DNA of 64,000 nt from Microbacterium sp. ProA8 (GTDB lineage Bacteria; Actinomycetota; Actinomycetes; Actinomycetales; Microbacteriaceae). Position 1 is the stretch's first letter, and the number at the start of each line of letters is the position of its first letter. The notes beneath the pieces are model-generated. The model did not search any database and was not told where the DNA came from. It was given only the letters and a program-made list of their open reading frames with translations. Positions 52,006-62,223 of this stretch are shown here, in pieces. Made by a program: the position numbers and the translations under genes. Where the stretch lies: contig NZ_CP157000.1 in assembly GCF_039905635.1 (NCBI RefSeq), positions 868,001 through 932,000 on the forward strand, written 5' to 3'.

Positions 52006-53147
52006 CGGACGAACGGATGCCGCCGCCCGGCGACGACGCCACGCCCGAGCCCGTCCGGCCCGGCGCAGCGACCGCGCCGCGGCCCGCCGAGCGGGCCATA
52101 GCACCGGCGGCCACGCCTCGGGCGGGCGCGGAGGCGAGCGATCCGCCTGCGGATGCGATGGAGCCGGCGGCTGAAACCGAGCCTGCGGCAGCGGCGGCCG
52201 ACGCCGCGCCCGTCAAGACCGAACAGGCAGCGAAGACAGACCCGGCGACGACCGACGCGCCGCCGGTGGAGAGTGGCTCGGCGGCCCCCGACACGGCGGC
52301 GGAGCCCGACCCGGCGGCGGAGCCCGATGCGGCGGTCCCCGACACGGCGGCGGCCGACCCGGCGACCGAAGCAGCTGCGGTGGAGAGCGATTCGGCGGCG
52401 GAGCCCGGCCCGGCGGAGCCCGGCCCGGCGGCGCCCAGCCCGGCGGAGCCCGCCCCGGCGGCGCCCAGCCCGGCGGAGCCCGCCCCGGCGGCGCCCGAAG
52501 CGGCTGCCGTGGAGACAGCTCCGGCAGCGGCTACAGGTCCGGCGACGACCGACGCGGCGCCGGTGGAGGATGTCTCGGCGACAGTGACCACCGACGCGGC
52601 GTCGGTGGTGACGACAGACCCGGCCGCTGCCGAGCCGCCGCACGCCGCGGCCGAGCCCACCGTCGGCGCGAATGAGCCGGAGACGGGCGCGGCGCCGCCA
52701 GCGCGATCGGCCGGTCCCACCGTGACGTCGGTTTCGCCGGACGTCGATCTCGCGCAGGAGGCTTCGCCCCTGCCGGGGGTGCACCGCGGCGGATTCCAGC
52801 GGCTGCCCACGGCACCCGTCGCCGTCACCGTGGAGACGGCGCCCTCCGAGCCGGGCGGGGATTTCACGCCCGACGACGCGTCGTGGCAGGCGACCGACTC
52901 CGCGTTCCACCGCGGCTTGGCAGGCTGGGCACTCGCCTTCGCCGTCGTCGGTCTCCTGGTGTCGATGTTCGTCGGCTGGGGCTTCCCCATCGGACTGGTG
53001 GCGGTGGTCTGCGCGATCATCGCGCTGCGTCGTCCGCTGGAGAACCGCGCCATCGCGGTGTGGGCGATCGCCCTCGGCGGGCTGTCGATCCTGTACAGCG
53101 CCGGCTGGCTGCTCTACACCGCGATGCGGGCCAACCTCATCCCTTGA
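52002..53147 (+). CDS. Ala/Pro-rich membrane protein, function unknown
   Basis: This 381-residue protein ends the tsa operon. Residues 1-270 are Ala/Pro/Glu/Thr-rich with tandem units such as AEPGP and [10 protein letters not shown], encoded by repeated GGCGGAGCCCG-type DNA near 52400-52490. Residues about 285-381 form two to three helices ([43 protein letters not shown]), reminiscent of the small DUF4190-type domain. The Pro-rich part is on the N-terminal side. No catalytic motif is visible. Coupling to tsaD is by a 4-nt overlap; a role in tRNA modification is not implied. Confidence 0.75.
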   Translation: MTDERMPPPGDDATPEPVRPGAATAPRPAERAIAPAATPRAGAEASDPPADAMEPAAETEPAAAAADAAPVKTEQAAKTDPATTDAPPVESGSAAPDTAAEPDPAAEPDAAVPDTAAADPATEAAAVESDSAAEPGPAEPGPAAPSPAEPAPAAPSPAEPAPAAPEAAAVETAPAAATGPATTDAAPVEDVSATVTTDAASVVTTDPAAAEPPHAAAEPTVGANEPETGAAPPARSAGPTVTSVSPDVDLAQEASPLPGVHRGGFQRLPTAPVAVTVETAPSEPGGDFTPDDASWQATDSAFHRGLAGWALAFAVVGLLVSMFVGWGFPIGLVAVVCAIIALRRPLENRAIAVWAIALGGLSILYSAGWLLYTAMRANLIP

Positions 53148-53179
53148 CCGCCTGAGCCGCCAGTCACCCCCCTTCTCAC

Positions 53180-53240
53180 GTTCACTTGCGCTGAACGTAC
53201 AGAGAGGGCGGCATCGCGCGTACGTTCAGTGCAAGTGAAC
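53180..53240. repeat. 61-nt inverted repeat between convergent genes
   Basis: Arms at 53180-53200 and 53220-53240 (21 nt, starting GTTCACTTGCGCTG) are inverted copies with one mismatch, separated by 19 nt. It lies midway between the stops of the Ala/Pro-rich gene and the methyltransferase and may end transcription in both directions. Confidence 0.7.
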
Positions 53241-53285
53241 GGAGTCAGGAGAACGAGCGCGGCGCGGCGCGGCCCAGCGACGGGC

Positions 53286-54488
53286 TCAGACCCGGTCGGC
53301 GAGGATCGCGGTGCGTCGGTTGCCGATGCGAGTGAGCAGCAGGGTCGCCGACCCGGACCCCCGGAGCTTCAGGCGCGGGCGCAGGGCGGCGGGGTCGACA
53401 TCCACCCCCCGCTTCTTGATCTCGAGCGTTCCGATGTCGCGCTCGCGCAGCGCCTTGGCGAGGGCCTTCACATCCGCCGGCAGCACCTCGCGCACCCGGA
53501 AGGTCGAGACGAACGGCGAGGTGAGGGCGGCGTCCGACGTGAGGTACGCGATGTGCTCGTCGAGCATGCCCGCCTCGAGGCTGCGAGCGACGTCGCCGAT
53601 GAGTCGCGCGCGGATGACGGCGCCGTCGGGCTCGTGCAGGTAGGCGCCGAGTGCGCGAGCGGGTTCGTCCTCGGCATCCGTCTCTGCCGTCAGCTCGTGA
53701 GCCTGCGCGCCGTTCGCGCCGTCGCCGCGGATCACCAGCGCCGCACGGCGCACCCCCTCGCGCGCGAGCGCGCCCGACCACAGCACCAACTCGACGGTCG
53801 ACCCGTCGGCGCTCACCCACTGCGCCTCGACATCGTCGGGAATGAGTCCGCGGTCGAGGCCGGGCCCGAGCTTGACGCCGACCGGCAGGCGTCGCGCCAG
53901 GTCGAAGACCCAGTCCAGCGACGGCGACCAGTCCTCGGGACGGGTGCGCGCGGTCTCGGTGTGGCCGGCGGTGCGTCGCGCCGGGTCGAGCCAGACGGCG
54001 TCGATGCCGTCGAGGTCGGCGTCTTCCGCCGTGCCGTGGCGCACTTCCACATCGGTGCCGAACGGCGCGAGGTTGTACGCGGCGATGCCGGCGGTCACCT
54101 CGTCGGCGTCGACGGCGGTGACTCGCAGGCCGAGGCCCGCAAGGCCGAGGGCGTCGCCGCCGATCCCGCAGCCGAGATCGGCGACGTGCGTGAAGCCGGC
54201 GTCGCGGAACCGCGCGGCGTGACGCGCGGCGATGGGCAGACGCGTCGCCTGCTCGAGTCCGGCGCGGGTGAACAGCATCCGCTCGGCGAGATCGCCGAAC
54301 TTCGCCGCCGCGCGGGTGCGCAGCCGGGCCTGGCCGACGACCGCCGAGACGAGGTCGGGGGAGTGGCCGTCGCGGCGCAGGCGGGTGACCGCGCGGGCGA
54401 CGTCGTCGGACGACTCGACCGGCGGCATGGTGTCGAGCAGCCGCAGTCCGTCGGACGTCAGGAGCGCTTCGAGTTCGGAGAGTTCCAC
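53286..54488 (-). CDS. class I SAM-dependent methyltransferase with THUMP-like C-terminal domain
   Basis: This 400-residue protein has a central methyltransferase fold: VADLGCGIGGDALGLAGLG (motif I, SAM-binding, near residue 103), VTAVDADEV, and WLDPARRTAG near residue 167. The last 75 residues (FRVREVLPADVKALAKALRERDIGTLEIKKRG) match the THUMP-like domain seen in an actinobacterial methyltransferase family. An RNA target is likely but not known. The start is GTG 54488, directly below a TAGGCT -10 box. Confidence 0.85.
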   Translation of the reverse strand: MELSELEALLTSDGLRLLDTMPPVESSDDVARAVTRLRRDGHSPDLVSAVVGQARLRTRAAAKFGDLAERMLFTRAGLEQATRLPIAARHAARFRDAGFTHVADLGCGIGGDALGLAGLGLRVTAVDADEVTAGIAAYNLAPFGTDVEVRHGTAEDADLDGIDAVWLDPARRTAGHTETARTRPEDWSPSLDWVFDLARRLPVGVKLGPGLDRGLIPDDVEAQWVSADGSTVELVLWSGALAREGVRRAALVIRGDGANGAQAHELTAETDAEDEPARALGAYLHEPDGAVIRARLIGDVARSLEAGMLDEHIAYLTSDAALTSPFVSTFRVREVLPADVKALAKALRERDIGTLEIKKRGVDVDPAALRPRLKLRGSGSATLLLTRIGNRRTAILADRV

Positions 54489-54494
54489 CCGCCG

Positions 54495-54500
54495 AGCCTA
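54495..54500 (-). promoter_or_regulatory. -10 box TAGGCT of the methyltransferase gene, leaderless
   Basis: On the minus strand TAGGCT is followed by 6 nt and GTG 54488. Confidence 0.5.
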
Positions 54501-54625
54501 CGGCGCGGGCGCGAGAATCGGCCGCGCGGGGTCACAGACCGGGGCGGCGGCACGGGCCGTGCGACGGTGGCTCGGTGCCATCGACCGCCGCGCAAACGCC
54601 GACCATGGCCGCCTGTGACGCCCGA

Positions 54626-54652
54626 TTGGCACTCACGTTGCATGAGTGCCAG
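54626..54652. promoter_or_regulatory. CIRCE operator 1 (HrcA site) of groES
   Basis: TTGGCACTC, 9 nt, GAGTGCCAG. It matches the CIRCE layout of 9-bp arms with a 9-nt spacer and overlaps the -35 box. Confidence 0.85.
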
Positions 54653-54667
54653 ACGGTTGCCTAGACT
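54638..54667 (+). promoter_or_regulatory. groES promoter
   Basis: TTGCAT (54638-54643), 18 nt, TAGACT (54662-54667). The start point would lie inside the second CIRCE element. Confidence 0.6.
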
Positions 54668-54671
54668 GTCA

Positions 54672-54698
54672 TCAGCACTCTCAACGTCAGAGTGCTAA
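54672..54698. promoter_or_regulatory. CIRCE operator 2 (HrcA site) of groES
   Basis: TCAGCACTC, 9 nt, GAGTGCTAA. One arm differs from the consensus by a single base. Confidence 0.9.
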
Positions 54699-54731
54699 CG
54701 AGTCTTAGTCTCAAGAAAGAAGAGGTAGACC

Positions 54732-55028
54732 GTGTCGGTTTCCATCAAGCCGCTCGAGGACCGCATCGTCATCAAGCAGGTCGAGGCCGAGCAGACCACT
54801 TCCAGCGGTCTGGTCATCCCCGACACCGCCAAGGAGAAGCCCCAGGAGGGCGAGGTCTTCGCGGTGGGTCCGGGTCGCATCGACGACAACGGCAACCGCA
54901 TCCCGCTCGACGTCGCCGTCGGCGACCGCGTGATCTACAGCAAGTACGGCGGCACCGAGGTGAAGTTCGGTGGTGACGAGTTCCTCGTCCTGTCGGCTCG
55001 CGACGTGCTCGCGGTCGTCGTTCGCTGA
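54732..55028 (+). CDS. groES: co-chaperonin GroES
   Basis: This 98-residue protein is the 10-kDa co-chaperonin. [35 protein letters not shown] includes the mobile loop that contacts Gro[26 protein letters not shown] forms the C-terminal barrel. GTG 54732 follows AAGAAAGAAGAGG. Two CIRCE elements predict heat induction through HrcA. No groEL follows: a terminator and rarD come next, so groEL must lie elsewhere. Confidence 0.98.
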   Translation: MSVSIKPLEDRIVIKQVEAEQTTSSGLVIPDTAKEKPQEGEVFAVGPGRIDDNGNRIPLDVAVGDRVIYSKYGGTEVKFGGDEFLVLSARDVLAVVVR

Positions 55029-55050
55029 GTCCCGCGCACAGCGCGTACCG

Positions 55051-55082
55051 AAAGGGTCGGATGCTTCGGCATCCGGCCCTTT
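55051..55082 (+). terminator. groES terminator, CGGATGC type with TTCG loop
   Basis: AAAGGGTCGGATGC (55051-55064) pairs with GCATCCGGCCCTTT (55069-55082) around the stable tetraloop TTCG, with one G-U pair. Confidence 0.75.
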
Positions 55083-55107
55083 CGTCACGCCCGGCGCGGG
55101 CGTCGCC

Positions 55108-55255
55108 CGGTTCCGGTGTCACGAATGCGGGCTTCGCGGGCGTTGTTGCAGCATGTCGTGACCCTCGAACCGAGGCGGGCACGGTTCGGGTGTCACGAAC
55201 GGCGGGTTCCTGGGCGGTGTTGCGGCGCGTCGTGACCCTCGAGGCCGGGGCGGGT
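55108..55255. repeat. 74-nt tandem duplication with nested inverted repeats
   Basis: Two similar units begin at 55108 and 55182. Each runs CGGTTC, a short gap, GTCACGA, about 35 nt, then TCGTGAC and a GA-start closing arm (GAACCG in the first unit). GTCACGA/TCGTGAC form the inner arms in both. They fill the gap between the groES terminator and the rarD promoter. No protein or known RNA is recognised. Confidence 0.65.
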
Positions 55256-55287
55256 CGCCCCCGCGGCCGGCCGGACCTGGGCGGACG

Positions 55288-55293
55288 TAGGCT
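55288..55293 (+). promoter_or_regulatory. -10 box TAGGCT of rarD, leaderless
   Basis: TAGGCT ends 6 nt before GTG 55300. Confidence 0.5.
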
Positions 55294-55299
55294 GGTGCG

Positions 55300-56313
55300 G
55301 TGACTCCTGAACCGTCCTCGAGATCTGGCGAGGGCGGTATCGACGAACTCGCACAAGCCGCAGCGGCGACCGGCGGGATAGCAGTGCCGGCGGCATCCGG
55401 ATCAGAACTCCACTCCTCGCGGGAGCGGACGCTCGGCGGTGTCTACGCCTTCAGCGCCTACCTGCTCTGGGGCTTCATGCCGCTGTACTTCCTGCAGCTC
55501 GTGCCGACGGGGCCGTGGGAGATCGTGGCATGGCGCATCGTGCTGTCGCTCGGATTCTGCGCCCTGCTGCTCACGCTGACGCGCACGTGGGCGCGACTGG
55601 CGGCGATCTTCCGGCAGCCGAGGGTGCTCGGGCTCACCGTGATCGCCGGTCTGCTGATCTACGTGAACTGGCAGGTCTTCATCTACGGTGCCCTGAGCGA
55701 CCAGGTCATCGAGACCAGCCTGGGCTACTTCATCAATCCCATCGCGACGGTCCTGCTCGCGGTGCTGGTGCTGCACGAGCGCCTTCGCGCGACGCAATGG
55801 GTCGCGATCGGCATCGCGGCCGTCGCCGTGCTCGTCATCGTCATCGGCTACGGCGCCTTCCCGTGGATCGCCCTCACGCTCGCGGCATCCTTCGGCGTCT
55901 ACGGCCTGGTGAAGAAGAAGGTCGGCCCGTCGGTCGACGCCGTGAGCGGCCTGACGCTCGAGACGCTGTGGCTGACCCCGATCGCGACGATTGTCCTGGT
56001 GGTCGTGGGCGTCACGGAGGGGCTGACGATGGGGGCGAATGGCTGGGAGCACGCGGTGCTGCTGGGCCTCGCGGGCATCGTCACGGCGATTCCGCTGCTG
56101 CTCTTCGCGTCCGGCGCACGGCGCGTGTCGCTGACGACGATCGGCCTGCTGCAGTTCGTCGCTCCGGTGCTGCAGTTCATCATCGGGGTGTGGCTGCTCC
56201 ACGAGCCCATGCCCGTCGAGCGCTGGATCGGCTTCGCGCTCGTGTGGGTGGCGCTCATCGTGCTCACGGTGGACTCGGTGCTGCACGCCCGGCGGGCGCG
56301 CGCCGCGCGCTGA
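55300..56313 (+). CDS. rarD: RarD-type EamA-family transporter
   Basis: This 337-residue inner-membrane protein has ten predicted helices after a hydrophilic N-terminus of about 45 residues. GGVYAFSAYLLWGFMPLYF, VPTGPWEIVAWRIVLSL, LIYVNWQVFIYGA, ETSLGYFINPIATVLL and LTTIGLLQFVAPVLQFIIGVWLLHEP match RarD closely. It is a drug/metabolite-superfamily permease whose substrate is not established. Confidence 0.9.
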   Translation: MTPEPSSRSGEGGIDELAQAAAATGGIAVPAASGSELHSSRERTLGGVYAFSAYLLWGFMPLYFLQLVPTGPWEIVAWRIVLSLGFCALLLTLTRTWARLAAIFRQPRVLGLTVIAGLLIYVNWQVFIYGALSDQVIETSLGYFINPIATVLLAVLVLHERLRATQWVAIGIAAVAVLVIVIGYGAFPWIALTLAASFGVYGLVKKKVGPSVDAVSGLTLETLWLTPIATIVLVVVGVTEGLTMGANGWEHAVLLGLAGIVTAIPLLLFASGARRVSLTTIGLLQFVAPVLQFIIGVWLLHEPMPVERWIGFALVWVALIVLTVDSVLHARRARAAR

Positions 56314-56351
56314 CGCCGGGTACCACGCGCGCCGCGCTCGCGTGGATGCGG

Positions 56352-56418
56352 CGAAACCGGGGATTCCCGTCGAAACCGGGGACGACGCCCTCGGTTTCGA
56401 CGGAAATGCCCGGTTTCG
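56352..56418. repeat. 67-nt inverted repeat between convergent rarD and csoR
   Basis: Arms of 27 nt (56352-56378 and 56392-56418) match at 25 of 27 positions as inverted copies around 13 nt. Within the left arm CGAAACCGGGGA is itself duplicated (56352 and 56371). It is well placed as a two-way terminator. Confidence 0.7.
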
Positions 56419-56445
56419 GCGTGCGTGGCGGCGGGCGCTCGCGGG

Positions 56446-56790
56446 TCAGCGCACGAGGCGGGCGATGGCCTGCGTGGCCTCGGTGATCTTCGCGTCGGCC
56501 TCCGCGCCGCCCAGGCGTGCGGCATCCACCACGCAGTGGCGCAGGTGGTCGTCGAGCAGACCCACGGCGACGGCCTCGAGGGCGGAGGTCAGGGCGCTGA
56601 TCTGCGTGAGGATGTCGATGCAGTACTTCTCGTCCTCGACCATCTTGTGGATGCCGCGGGCCTGTCCCTCGATGCGCTTGAGGCGGTTGAGGTACTTGTC
56701 CTTGTCCGTGATGTAGCCGTGGTGCGCGGCGTCGCCGTCGGGTGCAGAGGCGTGGTCGAGGACGGCGTCGCCGTGAGTGTCGATCGTCAT
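56446..56790 (-). CDS. csoR: CsoR-type copper-sensing repressor
   Basis: This 114-residue DUF156 regulator has the Cu(I) ligand set C57, H82 and C86 (in KYCIDIL and DDHLRHCVV), with the same spacing as M. tuberculosis CsoR. YLNRLKRIEGQARGIHKMVE is the DNA-binding and tetramer helix. ATG 56790 has GAAGGG upstream; the ATG 33 nt earlier has no ribosome-binding site. It is the last gene of copZ-copA-csoR. Copper binding should release the operators before copZ. Confidence 0.92.
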   Translation of the reverse strand: MTIDTHGDAVLDHASAPDGDAAHHGYITDKDKYLNRLKRIEGQARGIHKMVEDEKYCIDILTQISALTSALEAVAVGLLDDHLRHCVVDAARLGGAEADAKITEATQAIARLVR

Positions 56791-56884
56791 GTCTGTGGAC
56801 CCTTCATTGTGAGCGATGTTCATTATTTCGAGGTGGCAGCCGGCGAGAGCCAGCCCCCGAGGCCGCCCGCTACGAGGCAGCCCA

Positions 56885-59247
<2,363 letters not shown>

Positions 59248-59248
<1 letters not shown>

Positions 59249-59457
59249 CAGGCGCGGACCGCGCTGTAGCCGGCCTCGTCGACGGCCGCGATGACGGCGT
59301 CGTCGGCGACCTGGGTGGACGAGACGATCTTGAGCGTGCCGGAGGCCGCACTCACCTGGACGTCCTCGACGCCCGCGAGCTTGGACACTTCGCCGCGCAC
59401 GGAAGCCTCGCAATGCCCGCAGCTCATTCCGGTCACCTTGTACTCGGCCTCAGCCAT
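59248..59457 (-). CDS. copZ: copper chaperone, heavy-metal-associated domain
   Basis: This 69-residue protein has [15 protein letters not shown] with metal-binding C13 and C16 and a single ferredoxin-like HMA fold. It would hand Cu(I) to CopA. ATG 59457 has GAGGAGAAG upstream, whereas a longer opening crosses the operators. It is first in the operon. Confidence 0.93.
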
Positions 59458-59487
59458 GTCTTCTCCTCGTGTCGTGCGGTGTTCGGA

Positions 59488-59502
59488 TACCCCTGTGGGG
59501 TA
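59488..59502. promoter_or_regulatory. CsoR operator 1
   Basis: TACCCCTGTGGGGTA is a perfect 7-bp dyad around T, of the TACCC-n-GGGTA type bound by CsoR, 31 nt upstream of copZ. Confidence 0.75.
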
Positions 59503-59515
59503 CGTCGATCCAGTG

Positions 59516-59534
59516 TATACCGGCCAGGGGTATA
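59516..59534. promoter_or_regulatory. CsoR operator 2
   Basis: TATACCGGCCAGGGGTATA is an imperfect dyad with TATACC and GGTATA arms, 14 nt from operator 1. A -10-like TATACA on the minus strand overlaps it, so a bound repressor would block the copZ promoter. Confidence 0.65.
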
Positions 59535-59654
59535 GGAGGCCGTGGGGGAGCGGTTTCCGTCTTCCGCGGCATCCCACGCCCGCAGAGTGAGCTATCCACA
59601 GGCACGGCGGGTCGAAGGGCCCAGGATTTGCCCGCCGATCACGGTTTTCAAGCT

Positions 59655-59712
59655 GTTACAGATCGTTAACGAAAGGCAACATTGCGGAGGCCCGGGGGCG
59701 ATTAGGTTTAGT
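59655..59712 (+). promoter_or_regulatory. livK promoter region with a GlnR-like AC-repeat
   Basis: GTTAC, 6 nt, TTAAC, 5-6 nt, CAACA (59655-59681) gives AC pairs 11 and 10 nt apart, resembling the actinobacterial GlnR pattern. TTGCGG (59682-59687) and an AT-rich TAGGTTTAGT (59703-59712) are possible -35 and -10 boxes with imperfect spacing. The stretch 59535-59654 holds nothing else recognised. Confidence 0.3.
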
Positions 59713-59766
59713 GCACTGGGTCGGCGCCCGAGCCGTTCCCGTGTTAATCACACAGCAAGGAGCAAC

Positions 59767-61050
59767 ATGAGCGTCTTCACCCGCTCGCGCACCACCACCA
59801 CCCTCGGTGGCATCGCGCTCATCGGCGCCAGCGCCCTCGTCCTGGCCGGCTGTGCCGGTGGTGGCGGCACCGGTGGCGAAGAGCCCAACGAAAGCGCTGG
59901 GCCCGCCGAGGAAATGACCCTGACGGTCGGCACGGCTCTGCCGCAGACGGGAAACCTGGCGTTCCTCGGCCCGCCCGAGGAGGCGGGTGTCGCATACGCG
60001 CAGTCGCTGATCGAGGAGTACGCCGAGACCACCGGCCTCAGCGTTGAGCTGGTCTGGGGCGACTCGGGCGACCTCGACAACAAGGCGTACGAGACCGAGG
60101 TGCCCCGCATCCTCGCCGAGGACCCGGCCGCCATCATCGGCGCCGCGTCGTCGGGTGTCTCGCTGCAGTTCATCGACCAGGTCATCGGCGAGGGAACCAT
60201 CCTGTTCTCGCCGGCCAACACGTCCGACCAGTTCACGACGTACGAGGACAACGGACTGTACTTCCGTACCGCCCCGTCCGACGTACTGCAGGGTGAGGTC
60301 CACGGCAACTTCGTCGCCGAGCAGGGCCACCAGACCCTCGGCCTGATCGTGCTGAACGACGCGTACGGCACCGGTCTGGCGCAGTACATCACGGAGGCCT
60401 TCGAAGGCGCCGGCGGCGAGGTCGTCGCCGCTCCGACGTACAACCAGGGCGACACCTCCTTCGACGCGCAGATCTCCGAGGTGCTCGCGGCCGACCCGGA
60501 CGCGATCTCGGTCATCAGCTTCGACGAGGCGAAGACCATCCTGCCGGCCCTGATGGACCGCGGCTTCGACCCGAACAACCTGTATCTCGTCGACGGCAAC
60601 ATGGCGTCGTACAAGGACGACTTCCCCGCGGGCCTGCTCGAGGGCGCGAAGGGCACCTACCCCGGCCCGACGCCGGACCAGGTGCAGGAGTTCATCGATG
60701 GACTCGACGCGTTCGTCGAGGAGTCGGGTGACGAGCCGCTGAAGGACTACACCTACGCTCCGGAGTCGTTCGACGCGCTCAACCTGATCGCGCTCGCTGC
60801 TCTCGCCGCTCAGTCGACCGACCCGGCCGACATCGCCGAGAAGCTCATCGAGGTCTCCGGTGGTTCGGGAGACGGCGAGAAGTGCGAGTCGTTCGCGGCT
60901 TGCGCCGACATCATCCTCGCGGGTGACGTCGCGGACTACGACGGCGTCTCCAGCCCGGTGACGTTCGACGAGGTCGGCGACCCGACCGAGGGCTTCATCA
61001 ACATCTACCAGTACGGTGCGGACAACACGTACACGCCGTTCGAGGGCTGA
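59767..61050 (+). CDS. livK: branched-chain amino-acid ABC transporter binding lipoprotein
   Basis: This 427-residue protein has lipobox VLAGC (cysteine near residue 29) then a Gly/Glu-rich linker. LTVGTALPQTGNLAFLGPPEEAGVAYA opens the LivJ/LivK-type type-1 binding fold; IIGAASSGVS and VLNDAYGTGLAQYITEAFEGAGGEV are typical. ATG 59767 has AAGGAGC. A pair of cysteines (KCESFAAC) near residue 380 could form a disulfide. It is convergent with livM-livG-livF, which it presumably serves. Ligand could be amino acid, amide or urea. Confidence 0.9.
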   Translation: MSVFTRSRTTTTLGGIALIGASALVLAGCAGGGGTGGEEPNESAGPAEEMTLTVGTALPQTGNLAFLGPPEEAGVAYAQSLIEEYAETTGLSVELVWGDSGDLDNKAYETEVPRILAEDPAAIIGAASSGVSLQFIDQVIGEGTILFSPANTSDQFTTYEDNGLYFRTAPSDVLQGEVHGNFVAEQGHQTLGLIVLNDAYGTGLAQYITEAFEGAGGEVVAAPTYNQGDTSFDAQISEVLAADPDAISVISFDEAKTILPALMDRGFDPNNLYLVDGNMASYKDDFPAGLLEGAKGTYPGPTPDQVQEFIDGLDAFVEESGDEPLKDYTYAPESFDALNLIALAALAAQSTDPADIAEKLIEVSGGSGDGEKCESFAACADIILAGDVADYDGVSSPVTFDEVGDPTEGFINIYQYGADNTYTPFEG

Positions 61051-61063
61051 GAAACCCTCACAC

Positions 61064-61099
61064 GGAACGCCCTCGGGTCCTCGGACCCGGGGGCGTTCC
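61064..61099 (+). terminator. livK terminator
   Basis: GGAACGCCCTCGGGTCC (61064-61080) pairs with 61083-61099 over 17 bp with one G-U pair, followed by CCTTTT, a classic Rho-independent form. Confidence 0.85.
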
Positions 61100-61427
61100 C
61101 CTTTTCTCCGGTACGAGCGGGAGCGCACCGCTAGGGAGCGTCACGCTCCGCCCTCGGGCACGGCGCCGGGCATCCGCGCGTGGCGACATCTGACGGCGGA
61201 GGGATGGATGCCGAGCGCAAGCTGCGGGCCATCAGAAGCCGGCATGGACCGCCACCCGTTGGGCGCGCCGGTGCCAGGAGCCGGGTGTGAGACTTCGGAC
61301 GCGAGGAGACCGTGCACGGACGCGAGGAGCGGGGACGCGACCAGGCGGAAGGCGCCGCGTCAGAGGCCGGACCCGAGAGGGTGGACCCGAGACGCCGGTC
61401 GAGACGCGCGAAGGCCGTACGACGCAA
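61100..61427. other. 328 nt without a recognised gene between livK and livF
   Basis: The stretch between the two liv terminators holds no gene I can support. GGACGCGAGGAG occurs twice (near 61298 and 61319) with GGGGACGCGA close by, and GTGGACCCGAGA-like units near 61370-61392. Short open frames cross it, but none shows a ribosome-binding site or recognisable product. Confidence 0.4.
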
Positions 61428-61469
61428 AGAAGAGGGGGACGGATGCCGCGGCATCCGTCCCCCTCTTCT
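61428..61469 (-). terminator. 42-nt perfect palindrome ending the liv operon, CGGATGCC type
   Basis: Arms of 21 nt (61428-61448 and 61449-61469) are exact inverted copies meeting at GCCG/CGGC. It starts 13 nt after the livF stop. AGAAGAG at one end and CTCTTCT at the other give it a two-way character. Confidence 0.75.
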
Positions 61470-61482
61470 CGTGTCGTGCGCG

Positions 61483-62223
61483 CTATGCGCCGAGCGTGCC
61501 GAGGTAGAGCTCGGTGACCTTCGGGTCGTTGAGCAGTTCGCGACCCGTACCGGTGTAGGCGTCACGGCCCTGGTCGAGCACGTAGCCGCGGTCGCAGATC
61601 TGCAGGCAGCGGCGGGCGTTCTGCTCGACCATGATGCAGGTCACGCCGGCCTTGTTGATCTCCGAGACCCGGATGAACGCTTCATCCTGCCGGACCGGGG
61701 ACAGGCCGGCGGACGGCTCATCGAGCAGCAGCACCTTCGGGTCCATCATCAGCGCTCGGCTCATCGCCACCATCTGACGCTCACCACCGGAGAGCGACCC
61801 CGCGCGCTGCTTGAGGCGCGTGCCCAGCTCGGAGAAGATGCCCGTGACGAACTCGAGACGCTCCTTGTAGACGCCCGGGCGCTGGTACAGCCCCATCTGG
61901 AGGTTCTCGGCGATGGTGAGGCTGGGGAACACGTTGTTGTTCTGCGGGATGAAGCCGACGCCACGGGCGACCAGCTTGTTGGCCCGGAGCCCGGTGATGT
62001 CGTCCCCCTCGAGCGTGATCGTGCCCTTGCGCACGTTCACCTGGCCGAAGATCGCCTTGAGCAGCGTCGACTTTCCGGCGCCGTTCGGGCCGATGATGCC
62101 GATGAGCTCACCCTCGTGGGCGACGAGGCTGCAGCCGTTGAGGATGTTCACGCCCGGCAGGTAGCCGGCGTGCACCTCGTCGACGACGACGACGGGTGTT
62201 CCCGTCGCGGTGGGAGCGGTCAT
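61483..62223 (-). CDS. livF: branched-chain amino-acid ABC transporter ATPase LivF
   Basis: This 246-residue ATPase has Walker A GPNGAGKST, signature LSGGERQMVAMSRAL and Walker B LLLDEPSAGLSP, with the LivF-type QNNNVFPSLTIAENLQMG Q-loop. ATG 62223 overlaps the livG stop by 4 nt; a longer opening upstream is inside livG. It ends VTELYLGTLGA as LivF proteins do. Confidence 0.95.
   Translation of the reverse strand: MTAPTATGTPVVVVDEVHAGYLPGVNILNGCSLVAHEGELIGIIGPNGAGKSTLLKAIFGQVNVRKGTITLEGDDITGLRANKLVARGVGFIPQNNNVFPSLTIAENLQMGLYQRPGVYKERLEFVTGIFSELGTRLKQRAGSLSGGERQMVAMSRALMMDPKVLLLDEPSAGLSPVRQDEAFIRVSEINKAGVTCIMVEQNARRCLQICDRGYVLDQGRDAYTGTGRELLNDPKVTELYLGTLGA

Noticed and set aside
52260..52500. 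Regular short repeats that could suggest a CRISPR-like or tandem array
   Set aside because: Repeats are in frame with an Ala/Pro/Glu-rich protein, have no unique spacers, and no cas gene is present.
61136..61480. Small gene between livK and livF
   Set aside because: Frames on both strands are short, Arg-rich, lack ribosome-binding sites and cross the 61428-61469 palindrome.
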